Assembly: GCA_934621505.1 (NCBI GenBank) | Contig: CAKTUU010000001.1 | Span: 1-64,000 of the forward strand | Reading direction: 5' to 3' | Length of the DNA: 64,000 bases | DNA from: an uncultured Clostridia bacterium | GTDB taxonomy: Bacteria; Bacillota; Clostridia; Christensenellales; Aristaeellaceae | Shown: one piece after another, positions 42,899-50,807 of the stretch | Numbering within the stretch: position 1 is the stretch's first letter | Layout: each line of letters opens with the position of its first letter | Translations under genes and position numbers: made by a program | Notes under the pieces: model-generated | What the model was told of the DNA's origin: nothing | The model's database searches: none | Seen by the model: only the letters and a program-made list of their open reading frames with translations

Positions 42899-44470
42899 AT
42901 GAAAAACCGTGTGTTGTCGCGCCTGCGCACGCCCCGCTTTCATTTCTGGTTCGCCGCCGGCTGCTTTGCGCTGGTGTTTTGTGTGGATCTGGCGTTTTTG
43001 GCCCGCTACGCCGCCTCCATGGTGGATAGCGATATGACCGGCGAAACCACTCTGCTGGCCAACCTGATGCTGAAGGAAGGCCGGTTTCTGGTGCCGGATT
43101 ATTACTATTCGTCTGAACTGAAGGTGTTCCGGGAGCATTTGCTGTACTGTGTGGGGCTGCTGCTGTTTCCCGGCAACTGGACGCTTGTGCGCATCCTGTG
43201 CCAAAGCGCGCTGCTGGCGCTGGCGGCGGGAGGCTGCCTGTATATGGCCCGCAGCTTCCGGTGGAGCTGGGCTTCTTCCCTGCTGCTTGCGGCGGCCTAT
43301 TTGTGCCCCTTTACCTTTTGGCAAATCAACCTGATTACCTTTGGCGGGCATTACATTGCGCATTTTGGGCTGATGATGGTCTCTCTGGGAACGCTGGTGC
43401 GGCTCAGCCGGGGCGTTAAAAAGCATGGCTGGCTTTTGTGGGCGCTGCTGCTGCTGATGGCCCTGATTGCGGGAATCAACGGCGTGCGCCTGCTGATGAA
43501 CTTTTACCTGCCGCTGTCGCTGGCGGCGGCGGTACTGTACGCCATGGAACAGGGAACCTTTCAGCGGCGCTTTGCCAGGGGCGCGTGGGCCGCGACGCTG
43601 GTTAACGCTGCGGGCTATCTGGTCAACAGCCGCGTTCTGGCGAAGATGTATTCCTTTGAAACCATGAACGGGCAAAGCATTGTGGATTTGCGTCTGGGCC
43701 GGTTTGGCGAGGTATTTTCCATGCTGCTGGGCATGTTTGGCTACCAGACCACCGCCTGGACCGTTCGGGAAAGCCTGTTCAGTCCTCAGGGGCTGGGGGC
43801 GCTGATGGGTCTGGCGACCATGGCTCTGGTGATCACCGCGGCCGTTTACCTGCTGCGCCATCAGCAGCGGCTGGATGGGATGGAAAAAGCGCTGCTGTGG
43901 TACCTGCTGTGCGCCGTGGCCGTGAGCGAATGCGTGTATTCCCTGACGGACCATACCATTAACGAATGCTACTGGATTATGGTGGTGCCCTTTGCCTTTA
44001 TGGCGCTGGGCATGGCAATGAAGCGGTATTCCTTCCGGTTTGCGTGGGGCCGGGCGGCGGTAACGGGCGTTTTGTGCCTGTGCCTGGCGGGCAGCAGCTT
44101 TTCCGCCATATACAACTATGCCCATAAGCCCTTCCGGGCCAACGACCGTCACCGGCAGGCGGCCCAATGGCTGGTGGACCATGGCTACGACAAGGGATAC
44201 GCCAGCTACTACCATGCCAACGTGCTGACCGAACTGTCCAGCGGCCAGCTTGAAACCTGGGCCATGCTGACCTATGCCGACGACGAGGCGCACCCCTTCC
44301 TGCAAACCATGGACCATTTGCAGGAAGCGCCAAAGGGCCGGGTATTCGCCCTGGTAGCGGCGGCAGAGGAGCCGTACTTTGAAACCTTTCTGCAAAATCA
44401 CACCTTCCAGTCGGTGGAGCTGGTCTTTTCCGACGACGCGTTTTTGATTTATGAGCTGCAGACGGAGTAA
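42899..44470 (+). CDS. Polytopic membrane protein, possible GT-C glycosyltransferase
   Basis: The 523-residue protein has about 11-12 membrane helices and a soluble C-terminal region of about 100 residues. After helix 1 comes a DSDMTGE acidic loop, which resembles the first-loop acidic motif of GT-C enzymes such as PMT/ArnT relatives. No other family motif is clear. If it is a GT-C enzyme it would use a lipid-linked sugar at the outer membrane face; this is inference. The ATG at 42899 has AGGAGG at 7 nt; the GTG just before is too close. Confidence 0.6.
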   Translation: MKNRVLSRLRTPRFHFWFAAGCFALVFCVDLAFLARYAASMVDSDMTGETTLLANLMLKEGRFLVPDYYYSSELKVFREHLLYCVGLLLFPGNWTLVRILCQSALLALAAGGCLYMARSFRWSWASSLLLAAAYLCPFTFWQINLITFGGHYIAHFGLMMVSLGTLVRLSRGVKKHGWLLWALLLLMALIAGINGVRLLMNFYLPLSLAAAVLYAMEQGTFQRRFARGAWAATLVNAAGYLVNSRVLAKMYSFETMNGQSIVDLRLGRFGEVFSMLLGMFGYQTTAWTVRESLFSPQGLGALMGLATMALVITAAVYLLRHQQRLDGMEKALLWYLLCAVAVSECVYSLTDHTINECYWIMVVPFAFMALGMAMKRYSFRFAWGRAAVTGVLCLCLAGSSFSAIYNYAHKPFRANDRHRQAAQWLVDHGYDKGYASYYHANVLTELSSGQLETWAMLTYADDEAHPFLQTMDHLQEAPKGRVFALVAAAEEPYFETFLQNHTFQSVELVFSDDAFLIYELQTE

Positions 44471-44483
44471 AAGAAATTTTTTC

Positions 44484-44512
44484 TTTTCAAAAACAGTCGA
44501 ATGAGGTATCAT
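44484..44512 (+). promoter_or_regulatory. Promoter of TetR-amidase operon
   Basis: TTTTCA and TATCAT are 17 bp apart, about 55 bp before the TetR start. Confidence 0.45.
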
Positions 44513-44569
44513 TAGTACACATACCAAAGAATCCGAGGGGGCGATGGTATCTCCAGGCGATATGACAGT

Positions 44570-45229
44570 ATGGACGCGAAGCGGCGCATTTTATCCGCCA
44601 GCGTGCGCCTGCTATGGGAAAAGGGCTATACCAATACCACCGTGGCGGATATTATGCGTCAGGCGGACGTGTCCTGCGGCACCTTTCAAAACATTTTTCA
44701 CACCAAGGACGGACTGCTGGCGGAACTGGCGGCCACCATGTTTACCGGCCAGTTCGCCGCGGCGGGAAAGCTGACGGGCGGCCATTTGCCGCCGGTTTAC
44801 GAATACGCGGTGGAAACGTCCATTCAGCTTGCGCTGACCGAAATGAACGAAAACCTGCGGGATATTTATCTGGCGGCCTATACCCATGAAAAGGCCATGG
44901 ATTTCATTCACCGGCAAACCGCCAGGCAGCTGGTCCGCATCTTTGCCGTTAACCTGCCAGGCTATACGGAAAGCGATTTTTATGAACTGGAGCTGGGCAG
45001 CGCCGGTTTGATGCGGGGCTACATGGCCCGTCCCTGCGACGAAAACTTTCCGCTGGAAAAAAAGCTGGAACGCTTTTTGTTCATGAGCCTGAACGCCTTT
45101 TGCGTGCCCGCGCAGGAACGGGACCGGATCATCGCCTTTGTGGGCGGGCTGGATATACGCCAGATTGCCCGTCAGGTGATGGAGCAGCTGTTTCAAAGCG
45201 TATCGTTGCAATTTTCCATAACCAAATAA
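44570..45229 (+). CDS. TetR/AcrR family regulator
   Basis: The 219-residue regulator has a standard TetR N-terminal helix-turn-helix (RRILSASVRLLWEKGYTNTTVADIMRQADVSCGTFQNIF) and a ligand-binding C-terminal domain. The ATG at 44570 has no good ribosome site, while GAGGGGG is well placed for an ATG at 44544 in another frame; no in-frame alternative start exists. It is followed 12 bp later by an exported amidase gene, its probable target. Confidence 0.88.
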   Translation: MDAKRRILSASVRLLWEKGYTNTTVADIMRQADVSCGTFQNIFHTKDGLLAELAATMFTGQFAAAGKLTGGHLPPVYEYAVETSIQLALTEMNENLRDIYLAAYTHEKAMDFIHRQTARQLVRIFAVNLPGYTESDFYELELGSAGLMRGYMARPCDENFPLEKKLERFLFMSLNAFCVPAQERDRIIAFVGGLDIRQIARQVMEQLFQSVSLQFSITK

Positions 45230-45241
45230 GGGAGGCATATG

Positions 45242-46345
45242 ATGAAAAAGTGGATCAAACGGATTCTTCTTTCGCTGCTGGTGCTGGTGCTGCTGTGCGC
45301 GGGGGTATTCGCCGGCTTTTACATGACCCGTTTCCAGACCATGGGCAGCATTCACAAAACAACGTCCAACAGCGACTATAACCTGTACACCATGGACGTA
45401 AAGTACGATTACAGCCTGCAGCGGGTCATTGATGCTCAGTTTACCGATACCCAGACCATGATTGACGCGGTGGTGAAGGAAAGCCTGCCGCTGCTGCCGG
45501 TGCATATTCAGGTGCCCAGCTTTGGCTGCAGCGCCTTTACCATGCCCGCCGCGGACGGCAGCGTGCTGATGGGCCGCAACTATGATTTTAAAAACGACAC
45601 ATCCGCCCTGCTGGTACGCTGCAACCCCAAGGACGGCTACGCTTCCGTCGCCTTTGCCGCTTTGGACAACGTATCCGCCAACGCGCCGGAAAGCCTGGCC
45701 CAGAAGATGGCCTGCCTGACCGCGCCCTTTATCTGCCTGGACGGCATGAATGAAAAAGGCGTGTCCATCGCCGTATTGACGCTGGACAGCCAGCCCACGG
45801 TGCAAAGCAGCGGAAAGCCCACCATTGCCACCAGCATGGCCATCCGCCTGGTGCTGGACAAGGCGGCCACCACCCAGGAGGCCGTGGATTTGCTGAAGGG
45901 CTACGACATGATTGCCGCCAACGGGCGGGATTACCACTTCTACATTACCGACGCCAGCGGCGACGGCCGTGTGGTGGAATATGACTGCGACAGCCCGGAC
46001 CGGCCGCTGGTGGACACCCCCAGCCGCGCGGTAACCAACTTCTTCGTTATGTACAAGGACCAGGTGCTGCCCAACCAGCATAACGGCGCATACGGCCATG
46101 GCCGGGAGCGTTACGACAGCATCGAAGCCATTTTGGACGCCAATGTGGGCGCGTACACCCGTCAGAACGGCTGGGAGGCCCTGAAGGCCGCGTCCCAGCT
46201 GCCCAAGGAGGGGGACGTAACCAGCAACACCCAGTGGTCCATTCTGTATGACGATACCCACCTGACCGCCGAAATGGCCCTGCGCCGGGATTGGGATCAC
46301 CTGATCTGGTACGATTTTGCCTCCAACACCGCCGTCGTGCAGTAA
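45242..46345 (+). CDS. Exported linear amide C-N hydrolase (choloylglycine hydrolase family)
   Basis: This is a 367-residue Ntn-hydrolase-fold protein. An N-terminal signal-anchor helix (about 6-27) precedes the catalytic region. The probable nucleophile is C96 in SFGCSAFTMPAADGSVLMGRNYDF, whose CSAF and GRNYDF parts match the bile-salt-hydrolase/penicillin-acylase/acid-ceramidase-like family. Classical members start at that Cys after removal of Met, so here either autocleavage frees C96 or the cysteine works internally. Candidates for substrate are bile salts, N-acyl amides or quorum signals. The TetR gene upstream suggests inducible expression. GGGAGG is 6 nt before the ATG at 45242. Confidence 0.82.
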   Translation: MKKWIKRILLSLLVLVLLCAGVFAGFYMTRFQTMGSIHKTTSNSDYNLYTMDVKYDYSLQRVIDAQFTDTQTMIDAVVKESLPLLPVHIQVPSFGCSAFTMPAADGSVLMGRNYDFKNDTSALLVRCNPKDGYASVAFAALDNVSANAPESLAQKMACLTAPFICLDGMNEKGVSIAVLTLDSQPTVQSSGKPTIATSMAIRLVLDKAATTQEAVDLLKGYDMIAANGRDYHFYITDASGDGRVVEYDCDSPDRPLVDTPSRAVTNFFVMYKDQVLPNQHNGAYGHGRERYDSIEAILDANVGAYTRQNGWEALKAASQLPKEGDVTSNTQWSILYDDTHLTAEMALRRDWDHLIWYDFASNTAVVQ

Positions 46346-46358
46346 AGCCAAATAGCAC

Positions 46359-46400
46359 AAAACCGCGCCCTCCAAGCCGTTTTTGGGAGCGCGGTTTTTC
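46359..46400 (+). terminator. Rho-independent terminator
   Basis: AAAACCGCGC and CTCC pair with GGGAG and CGCGGTTTTT, closing the TetR-amidase operon. Confidence 0.85.
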
Positions 46401-46456
46401 GTTTGCAAAAAAATCAAATTTCATAGTCCAGACGGCAGCGACTCGCCGGATTTCGC

Positions 46457-46930
46457 TTACACCTCATGGCCATGTGTCGTTTTCCTTTCATAAACGTATA
46501 TTTCTTCCCCTTCGTCCGATTCCCCTGTCGGAACAAAACCAAAACCGGTATACAGGCGAATGGCTCTTTCATTTGCCTTTTCCAAAGTCAGAAAGATAGT
46601 ATGGGTTTGATACTGCCGCATCATTTCATCGACGATGATGGGCAGAGCCGCCCTTCCGTAGCCTTTGCCCTGAAAGTCAATATCGATCGCATACCGGCAA
46701 AACAGCGGAGCGTTTTTCTTTTGCCACCATCCATAAAAGACAAAGCCGACGACTGTTTCATCGTCCAGGATCAGGCGGCTTTCCCACTCGGGCTCGTAGA
46801 CGGATTGCACAATGGAAAAAGCGGTGCTTGTTACCCATTTTTCATCCAGAGGGTATTTTCTTTCAGGGTCGCTTGTAACAAAAACCGCCTGCCGCCAGTT
46901 TTCTCTGTTTACTCGCTCAAGATGGATCAT
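46457..46930 (-). CDS. GNAT family N-acetyltransferase
   Basis: The 157-residue protein has the GNAT core: VVGFVFYGWW strand, the AIDIDFQGKGYGRAALPII acetyl-CoA loop (R/QxxGxG/A type), and the late LTLEKANERAIRLYTGFGFVPTG. It probably acetylates a small amine or a protein N-terminus. I chose the ATG at 46930 (GGGGA before it) over a TTG 21 nt upstream. A decayed second GNAT gene lies directly upstream on the same strand. Confidence 0.9.
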   Translation of the reverse strand: MIHLERVNRENWRQAVFVTSDPERKYPLDEKWVTSTAFSIVQSVYEPEWESRLILDDETVVGFVFYGWWQKKNAPLFCRYAIDIDFQGKGYGRAALPIIVDEMMRQYQTHTIFLTLEKANERAIRLYTGFGFVPTGESDEGEEIYVYERKTTHGHEV

Positions 46931-46972
46931 TTCGTATTCCCCAGCTTTCAATTTTCCGGTTTCTTCACATTT

Positions 46973-47204
46973 CTACAGTTCCAGCCGCATGGAAACGACC
47001 TCCTGAAAGCCTGCCGTTCGGGAATAAAACCCTTTGGGGTTTCGGCCGTATTCCACAAACCAGGCCCGTTGGATACAGGGCCATGGCTCTTGCGTTGTCC
47101 GCGACCACGCTCAGCTCCAGCACCGCGCCTCCGTCGGAGGCCTCCCCGTTGCGAAGAAGAATACGCCTGCCGCCTTTGACAAGGATGCTCTGGCTGTATT
47201 TCAT
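46973..47204 (-). pseudogene. Decayed GNAT acetyltransferase
   Basis: The frame starts MKYSQSILVKGGRRILLRNGE, a usual GNAT opening, and then jumps to the conserved C-terminal part LSVVADNARAMALY, with the middle of the domain (about 90 residues) missing. Near the end a frameshift puts GFQEVVSMRLEL, the expected C-terminus, in another frame. Internal deletion plus frameshift mark it as a remnant. Confidence 0.6.
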
Positions 47205-47227
47205 TCGCTTTGCCTGCTTTTCCGCCG

Positions 47228-49519
47228 TCAGCAATAGGGGTAGAACATGCGCGTCAGCCGGATATACCATTCCGTATCAAACCGGTAAATGAACAAACGC
47301 TCGTTGGCAAAGGCAAACATCAGGCCCATCCAGCAGCTGACCAGACAGGCCAGGGCAAATAACGCGCCCAGCGCGCCCGCCGCGGGGCCGTCCTGCCGGC
47401 TGGTCAGGCGCAGGCCGCATACCGCCGCTACAAGCCCAAAGGTAAGCAAAAAGTCGTAGACATACCGCATGTGAATGCCCGCATAGAAATAGCTGACCTC
47501 CATCAGGATCAGGGCCATAACCATGGGGGTCCACAGGGACCATTTGCGCTGCACAGCCAGACAGGACGGCTCGTCCCCGTCCCGGTACAGGGCGGCGGGA
47601 CACAGCAGGCTAAACAGCATCAGCGGATAGGCCAGTATGCCCACATTGCGGTCGTTCCAGAAAAAGTTGCCGGTCAGGTTGGTATAAACGTTTTGCAGCT
47701 TTAGATAGGGGAACGTCGCGGTCAAAACCGGCTGGTCCAGCAGGTAATGCACCCAGGCCGGAATGATTTGCTCCATGCGGAAGCTGTTGAAGCGAATATC
47801 CTCCAGGGTCAGCTGATAGGTTTGTCCAAACTCCGCCACGGACCCAAAGCGAATGGCGTTGTAGCCCATTACCATGGCCACCCCCGCCAGCGCGGGCAGT
47901 AAAAAGCACGCGCCGTCCCCCATGCGTTTGGACAGGGCACGGCCCTTCTGCGTCAGCACGCCCACAAACGCCGGGGCCAGCACCGCGGTGGTCAGCAGCA
48001 GGGTATTGGACCGGCACATGCCCTGCAGGCCAAAGCATACGCCGCACAGCGCAAACAGCGCGCCCCGCTGCCAGCCGTCCCGCCGCGCCACGGCGTGGTA
48101 ACCGAAGCCTATGGCTCCCGACATCATGGCTACATTGGCCAGCACCACGTTTTCATACCGGCTGGCGCTGGTAATCAGCATCGGCCCCGCGGCGGTGAAG
48201 CATACCGCCAGGCAGCTCAGGCACAGCAGGACCAGATTGGGCTTTTTGCACCAGCGGCGGGCAAAGCCGCATACCGCCCAAAATACCAGCGGCACGGCCA
48301 GCAGGCCCAGCCACAGCGCCGTCATGGACTGGGCAGGCACCAGGCCCGTTAACAGAAAATAGGGATAATACACCAGCCAGATGGGACCCATGCCAAAGTA
48401 CACATAGTAATGGCCATCGTACAGGGCATAGTCAAACAGGGTGCTGATTGGCTCATCCGCGTAAGGGTCCAGCCGCTGGGAAATGTCATAGGGGTTGTCC
48501 AGCTCCAGCAGCTGCTGGGACGGATCGATCAGCAGGGACGTCTGCCCCTGACGGAAGGCCAGAAACAGCTGGGCGTAAGAGTCGTCAAAGTTTTGCGCCG
48601 CCTCCTCCAGGGTTATGCCATGCAGGTTTCGGTCCGCCGCGGGCATGGAATGCACCGCCAGCACGCCGTACAGCGCCATGGTCAGCAGCAGGCAGGCGGC
48701 CAAAAGCGCCCTGTGCCGGAGGGAATGAGGCCGGTATGCGATTCCAAGCCACGGATAGCGCAGCAGAAACAGAGCGATCCACAGGGCCAGAAAGCATACG
48801 CCCATGCGCAAAGGCTGCCAGCGGACGGCGATCTGGGGGTTCAAAATAACCTGGGATACATATACCTCGTCCGTGGCATAATGTCTTACATCAAAATTCA
48901 GGTACAGGTCGTGTATGGGGCCGTTGCTGTACAGGCTGCCCTGCCACATGGACAGGTCGTCGGACTGGGGAATCAGCACGGTTTGGTTAGCCGCGGCGTC
49001 CGCATAGGCGCTGGCGTCGTCCCGCAGGGAAACATTCAGCTTGACCGGCCACAGGCTTTCCCCCTCCAGCACAACGCCCAGGGACGTGGTTTCCGTATCG
49101 ATATCCTCCATGTGCAGGAGGAAGAAGCCTTCGTCATCCGGATCAATCAGGATAGGCTCGTCGTCAAAGGAATAGCTGTCCAAGCTGTCCATAAATTCGT
49201 CCAGGGGCAATTCCTGGGGAAGGTTGTTCCGCGTCACAAAGGACAGATAATTGCAGCCGAACAGTTCTATTCCCAGGGTCAGCAGCAGGGCGGCGCAGGC
49301 AAACGCCGTCAGCTGAACGCTCACTCCCTCGCGCTTTTTGCCGCCGGTAAACAGGCCGGGCCTTTGCACAAAGCACAGGCACAGTCCCCCGGCGCTTGCG
49401 GCGGCCAAAAGAATCAGCCACAGGGACGCGGCGTTTACCATGGCGGCCCCAAACCCAAACAGGGCCGCGGCGGCCAGAGCCGCCAGGATGCAGCAGACAA
49501 TTCTTTTCCAGGTTTTCAT
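47228..49519 (-). CDS. Large polytopic membrane protein, unknown
   Basis: The 763-residue protein has two N-terminal helices, then an extracytoplasmic domain of about 190 residues (DEFMDSLDSYSFDDEPILID, later VYVSQVILNPQIAVRW), and about ten further helices. The layout resembles GT-C glycosyltransferase-like or DUF6541-type envelope proteins, but I see no decisive motif. The start overlaps recF by ATGA; AGGAGG lies 9 nt upstream inside recF, so the two are translationally coupled. An open frame that runs through recF to 50809 is an artefact. Confidence 0.75.
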   Translation of the reverse strand: MKTWKRIVCCILAALAAAALFGFGAAMVNAASLWLILLAAASAGGLCLCFVQRPGLFTGGKKREGVSVQLTAFACAALLLTLGIELFGCNYLSFVTRNNLPQELPLDEFMDSLDSYSFDDEPILIDPDDEGFFLLHMEDIDTETTSLGVVLEGESLWPVKLNVSLRDDASAYADAAANQTVLIPQSDDLSMWQGSLYSNGPIHDLYLNFDVRHYATDEVYVSQVILNPQIAVRWQPLRMGVCFLALWIALFLLRYPWLGIAYRPHSLRHRALLAACLLLTMALYGVLAVHSMPAADRNLHGITLEEAAQNFDDSYAQLFLAFRQGQTSLLIDPSQQLLELDNPYDISQRLDPYADEPISTLFDYALYDGHYYVYFGMGPIWLVYYPYFLLTGLVPAQSMTALWLGLLAVPLVFWAVCGFARRWCKKPNLVLLCLSCLAVCFTAAGPMLITSASRYENVVLANVAMMSGAIGFGYHAVARRDGWQRGALFALCGVCFGLQGMCRSNTLLLTTAVLAPAFVGVLTQKGRALSKRMGDGACFLLPALAGVAMVMGYNAIRFGSVAEFGQTYQLTLEDIRFNSFRMEQIIPAWVHYLLDQPVLTATFPYLKLQNVYTNLTGNFFWNDRNVGILAYPLMLFSLLCPAALYRDGDEPSCLAVQRKWSLWTPMVMALILMEVSYFYAGIHMRYVYDFLLTFGLVAAVCGLRLTSRQDGPAAGALGALFALACLVSCWMGLMFAFANERLFIYRFDTEWYIRLTRMFYPYC

Positions 49520-50655
49520 TCGGTCGTTCCTCCTGATTCTTCTGTAATCTGCGCCGCTCCGTCCGCCTGCTGGCTGACCCGCAGGTAAACATCCGCGCAG
49601 GCTCCCGCAGCGTCCTGCCGGTCTGTGCAGGTAATGATGGTTTGCACGCCCCGGGTACTTTTCAGCAGGGCGCTGCGGCGGCGCAAATCCAGCTCGCTGA
49701 ATACATCGTCCAGAAGCAGGGTGGGCGGCTCGCCCATTTCCGTCTCGATCAGGCGAATTTCCCCCAGCTTCATGCTCAGCACGGCGGTGCGCAACTGCCC
49801 CTGACTGCCAAAGGCCCGCAAATCCCGCCCGCACAGGGACAAAGCCAGGTCGTCCCGGTGGGGGCCAAAGGTGGTGTACATGCGCTGGGCGTCCTCCCGG
49901 CGGGCGCGGCGCAGGCCTTCCAGCATGGCCTTGCGGGGGTCGTCCGCCCGGGCCAGCGGCCCCGCGTAGGACAGGGCAAAGGGTTCGTCCGGGTTTTCCG
50001 ATATGGCGGCGTATTGGGCCGCGGCCTCCCGGCTGAGGGCGGTTAGGAACCAGCGGCGGGCCCCCACCAGCGGTACGGCCGCCGCCGCCAGCTGGTCGTC
50101 CCAGGTATCCAGCTGGGCGGTAAAATCCGCCACACCGGCCAGCCTGTTTTGCCGAAGCAGCGCGTTGCGGCTTTCCAGCACGGTCAGGTAGGTTTTCAGC
50201 GCCCGCAGGTAGGAGGGGCGTATCTGGCTCAGCTGCATATCCACAAACCGGCGGCGGGCGGCGGGGCCGTCCCGCACAATGCGCAAATCCTCCGGCGAGA
50301 ACATCACCACCGTGGCGTGGCCCATTAAGTCGGCGATGCGCTGGGCGGGTTTGCCCTGCAGCAGCACCCGCTTGTGAGGCTTTTGCCCCGGGTACAGCCG
50401 CACCTCCACCTGGTGGCTTCCGTCCAGCCGCTGGGTTTTGCACCACACGGCGGCGTGTTCCGCCCCGGCGCCCACCATTTCCCGGTCCTGGGCCGTGCGG
50501 TGGCTGCGCCCCAGGGACAGCAGGTGCATGGCCTCCAGCAGGTTGGTCTTGCCGCTGCCGTTGGGGCCGTACAGCACCGTGGTGCCCGGGTGCGGCTCCA
50601 AAACCAGAGACGGATAATTCCGAAACCGGCTGAGCCGGATGGATGTAAAGCGCAT
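49516..50655 (-). CDS. recF: DNA replication/repair protein RecF
   Basis: The 379-residue RecF is an SMC-like ATPase that loads RecA at gaps. It opens MRFTSIRLSRFRNY, has Walker A YGPNGSGKTN (near residue 30), the FSPEDLRIVRDGPAARRRFVD segment, SQGQLRT (signature), and Walker B LLLDDVFSELD. AAGGAG 7 nt upstream fixes the start. It is normally beside dnaN; here it is 14 kb from dnaN, on the other strand, and coupled to a membrane protein gene. Confidence 0.96.
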   Translation of the reverse strand: MRFTSIRLSRFRNYPSLVLEPHPGTTVLYGPNGSGKTNLLEAMHLLSLGRSHRTAQDREMVGAGAEHAAVWCKTQRLDGSHQVEVRLYPGQKPHKRVLLQGKPAQRIADLMGHATVVMFSPEDLRIVRDGPAARRRFVDMQLSQIRPSYLRALKTYLTVLESRNALLRQNRLAGVADFTAQLDTWDDQLAAAAVPLVGARRWFLTALSREAAAQYAAISENPDEPFALSYAGPLARADDPRKAMLEGLRRARREDAQRMYTTFGPHRDDLALSLCGRDLRAFGSQGQLRTAVLSMKLGEIRLIETEMGEPPTLLLDDVFSELDLRRRSALLKSTRGVQTIITCTDRQDAAGACADVYLRVSQQADGAAQITEESGGTTE

Positions 50656-50687
50656 GGCACAGCTCCTTGGCAATAAAAATCATAGAA

Positions 50688-50716
50688 AGTATACCATATT
50701 TTCCCGGTAATGAAAA
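50688..50716 (-). promoter_or_regulatory. recF promoter
   Basis: On the minus strand TTTTCA and TATACT are 17 bp apart, about 35 bp before recF. Confidence 0.55.
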
Positions 50717-50740
50717 TCCCATTTGAATGCAGGCAAACAT

Positions 50741-50769
50741 TTGCACAAACCCACGGGCCATGATACAAT
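50741..50769 (+). promoter_or_regulatory. Promoter of GH13 gene
   Basis: TTGCAC and TACAAT are 17 bp apart, about 40 bp before the start. Confidence 0.6.
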
Positions 50770-50807
50770 GGTCTGGATAAGTAAGGAAAGAAATGGAGGC
50801 GGAGCGC

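Noticed and set aside
44544..44774. ATG with good ribosome site upstream of TetR
   Set aside because: Its frame does not encode a TetR helix-turn-helix and ends early. The frame from 44570 is the conserved one.
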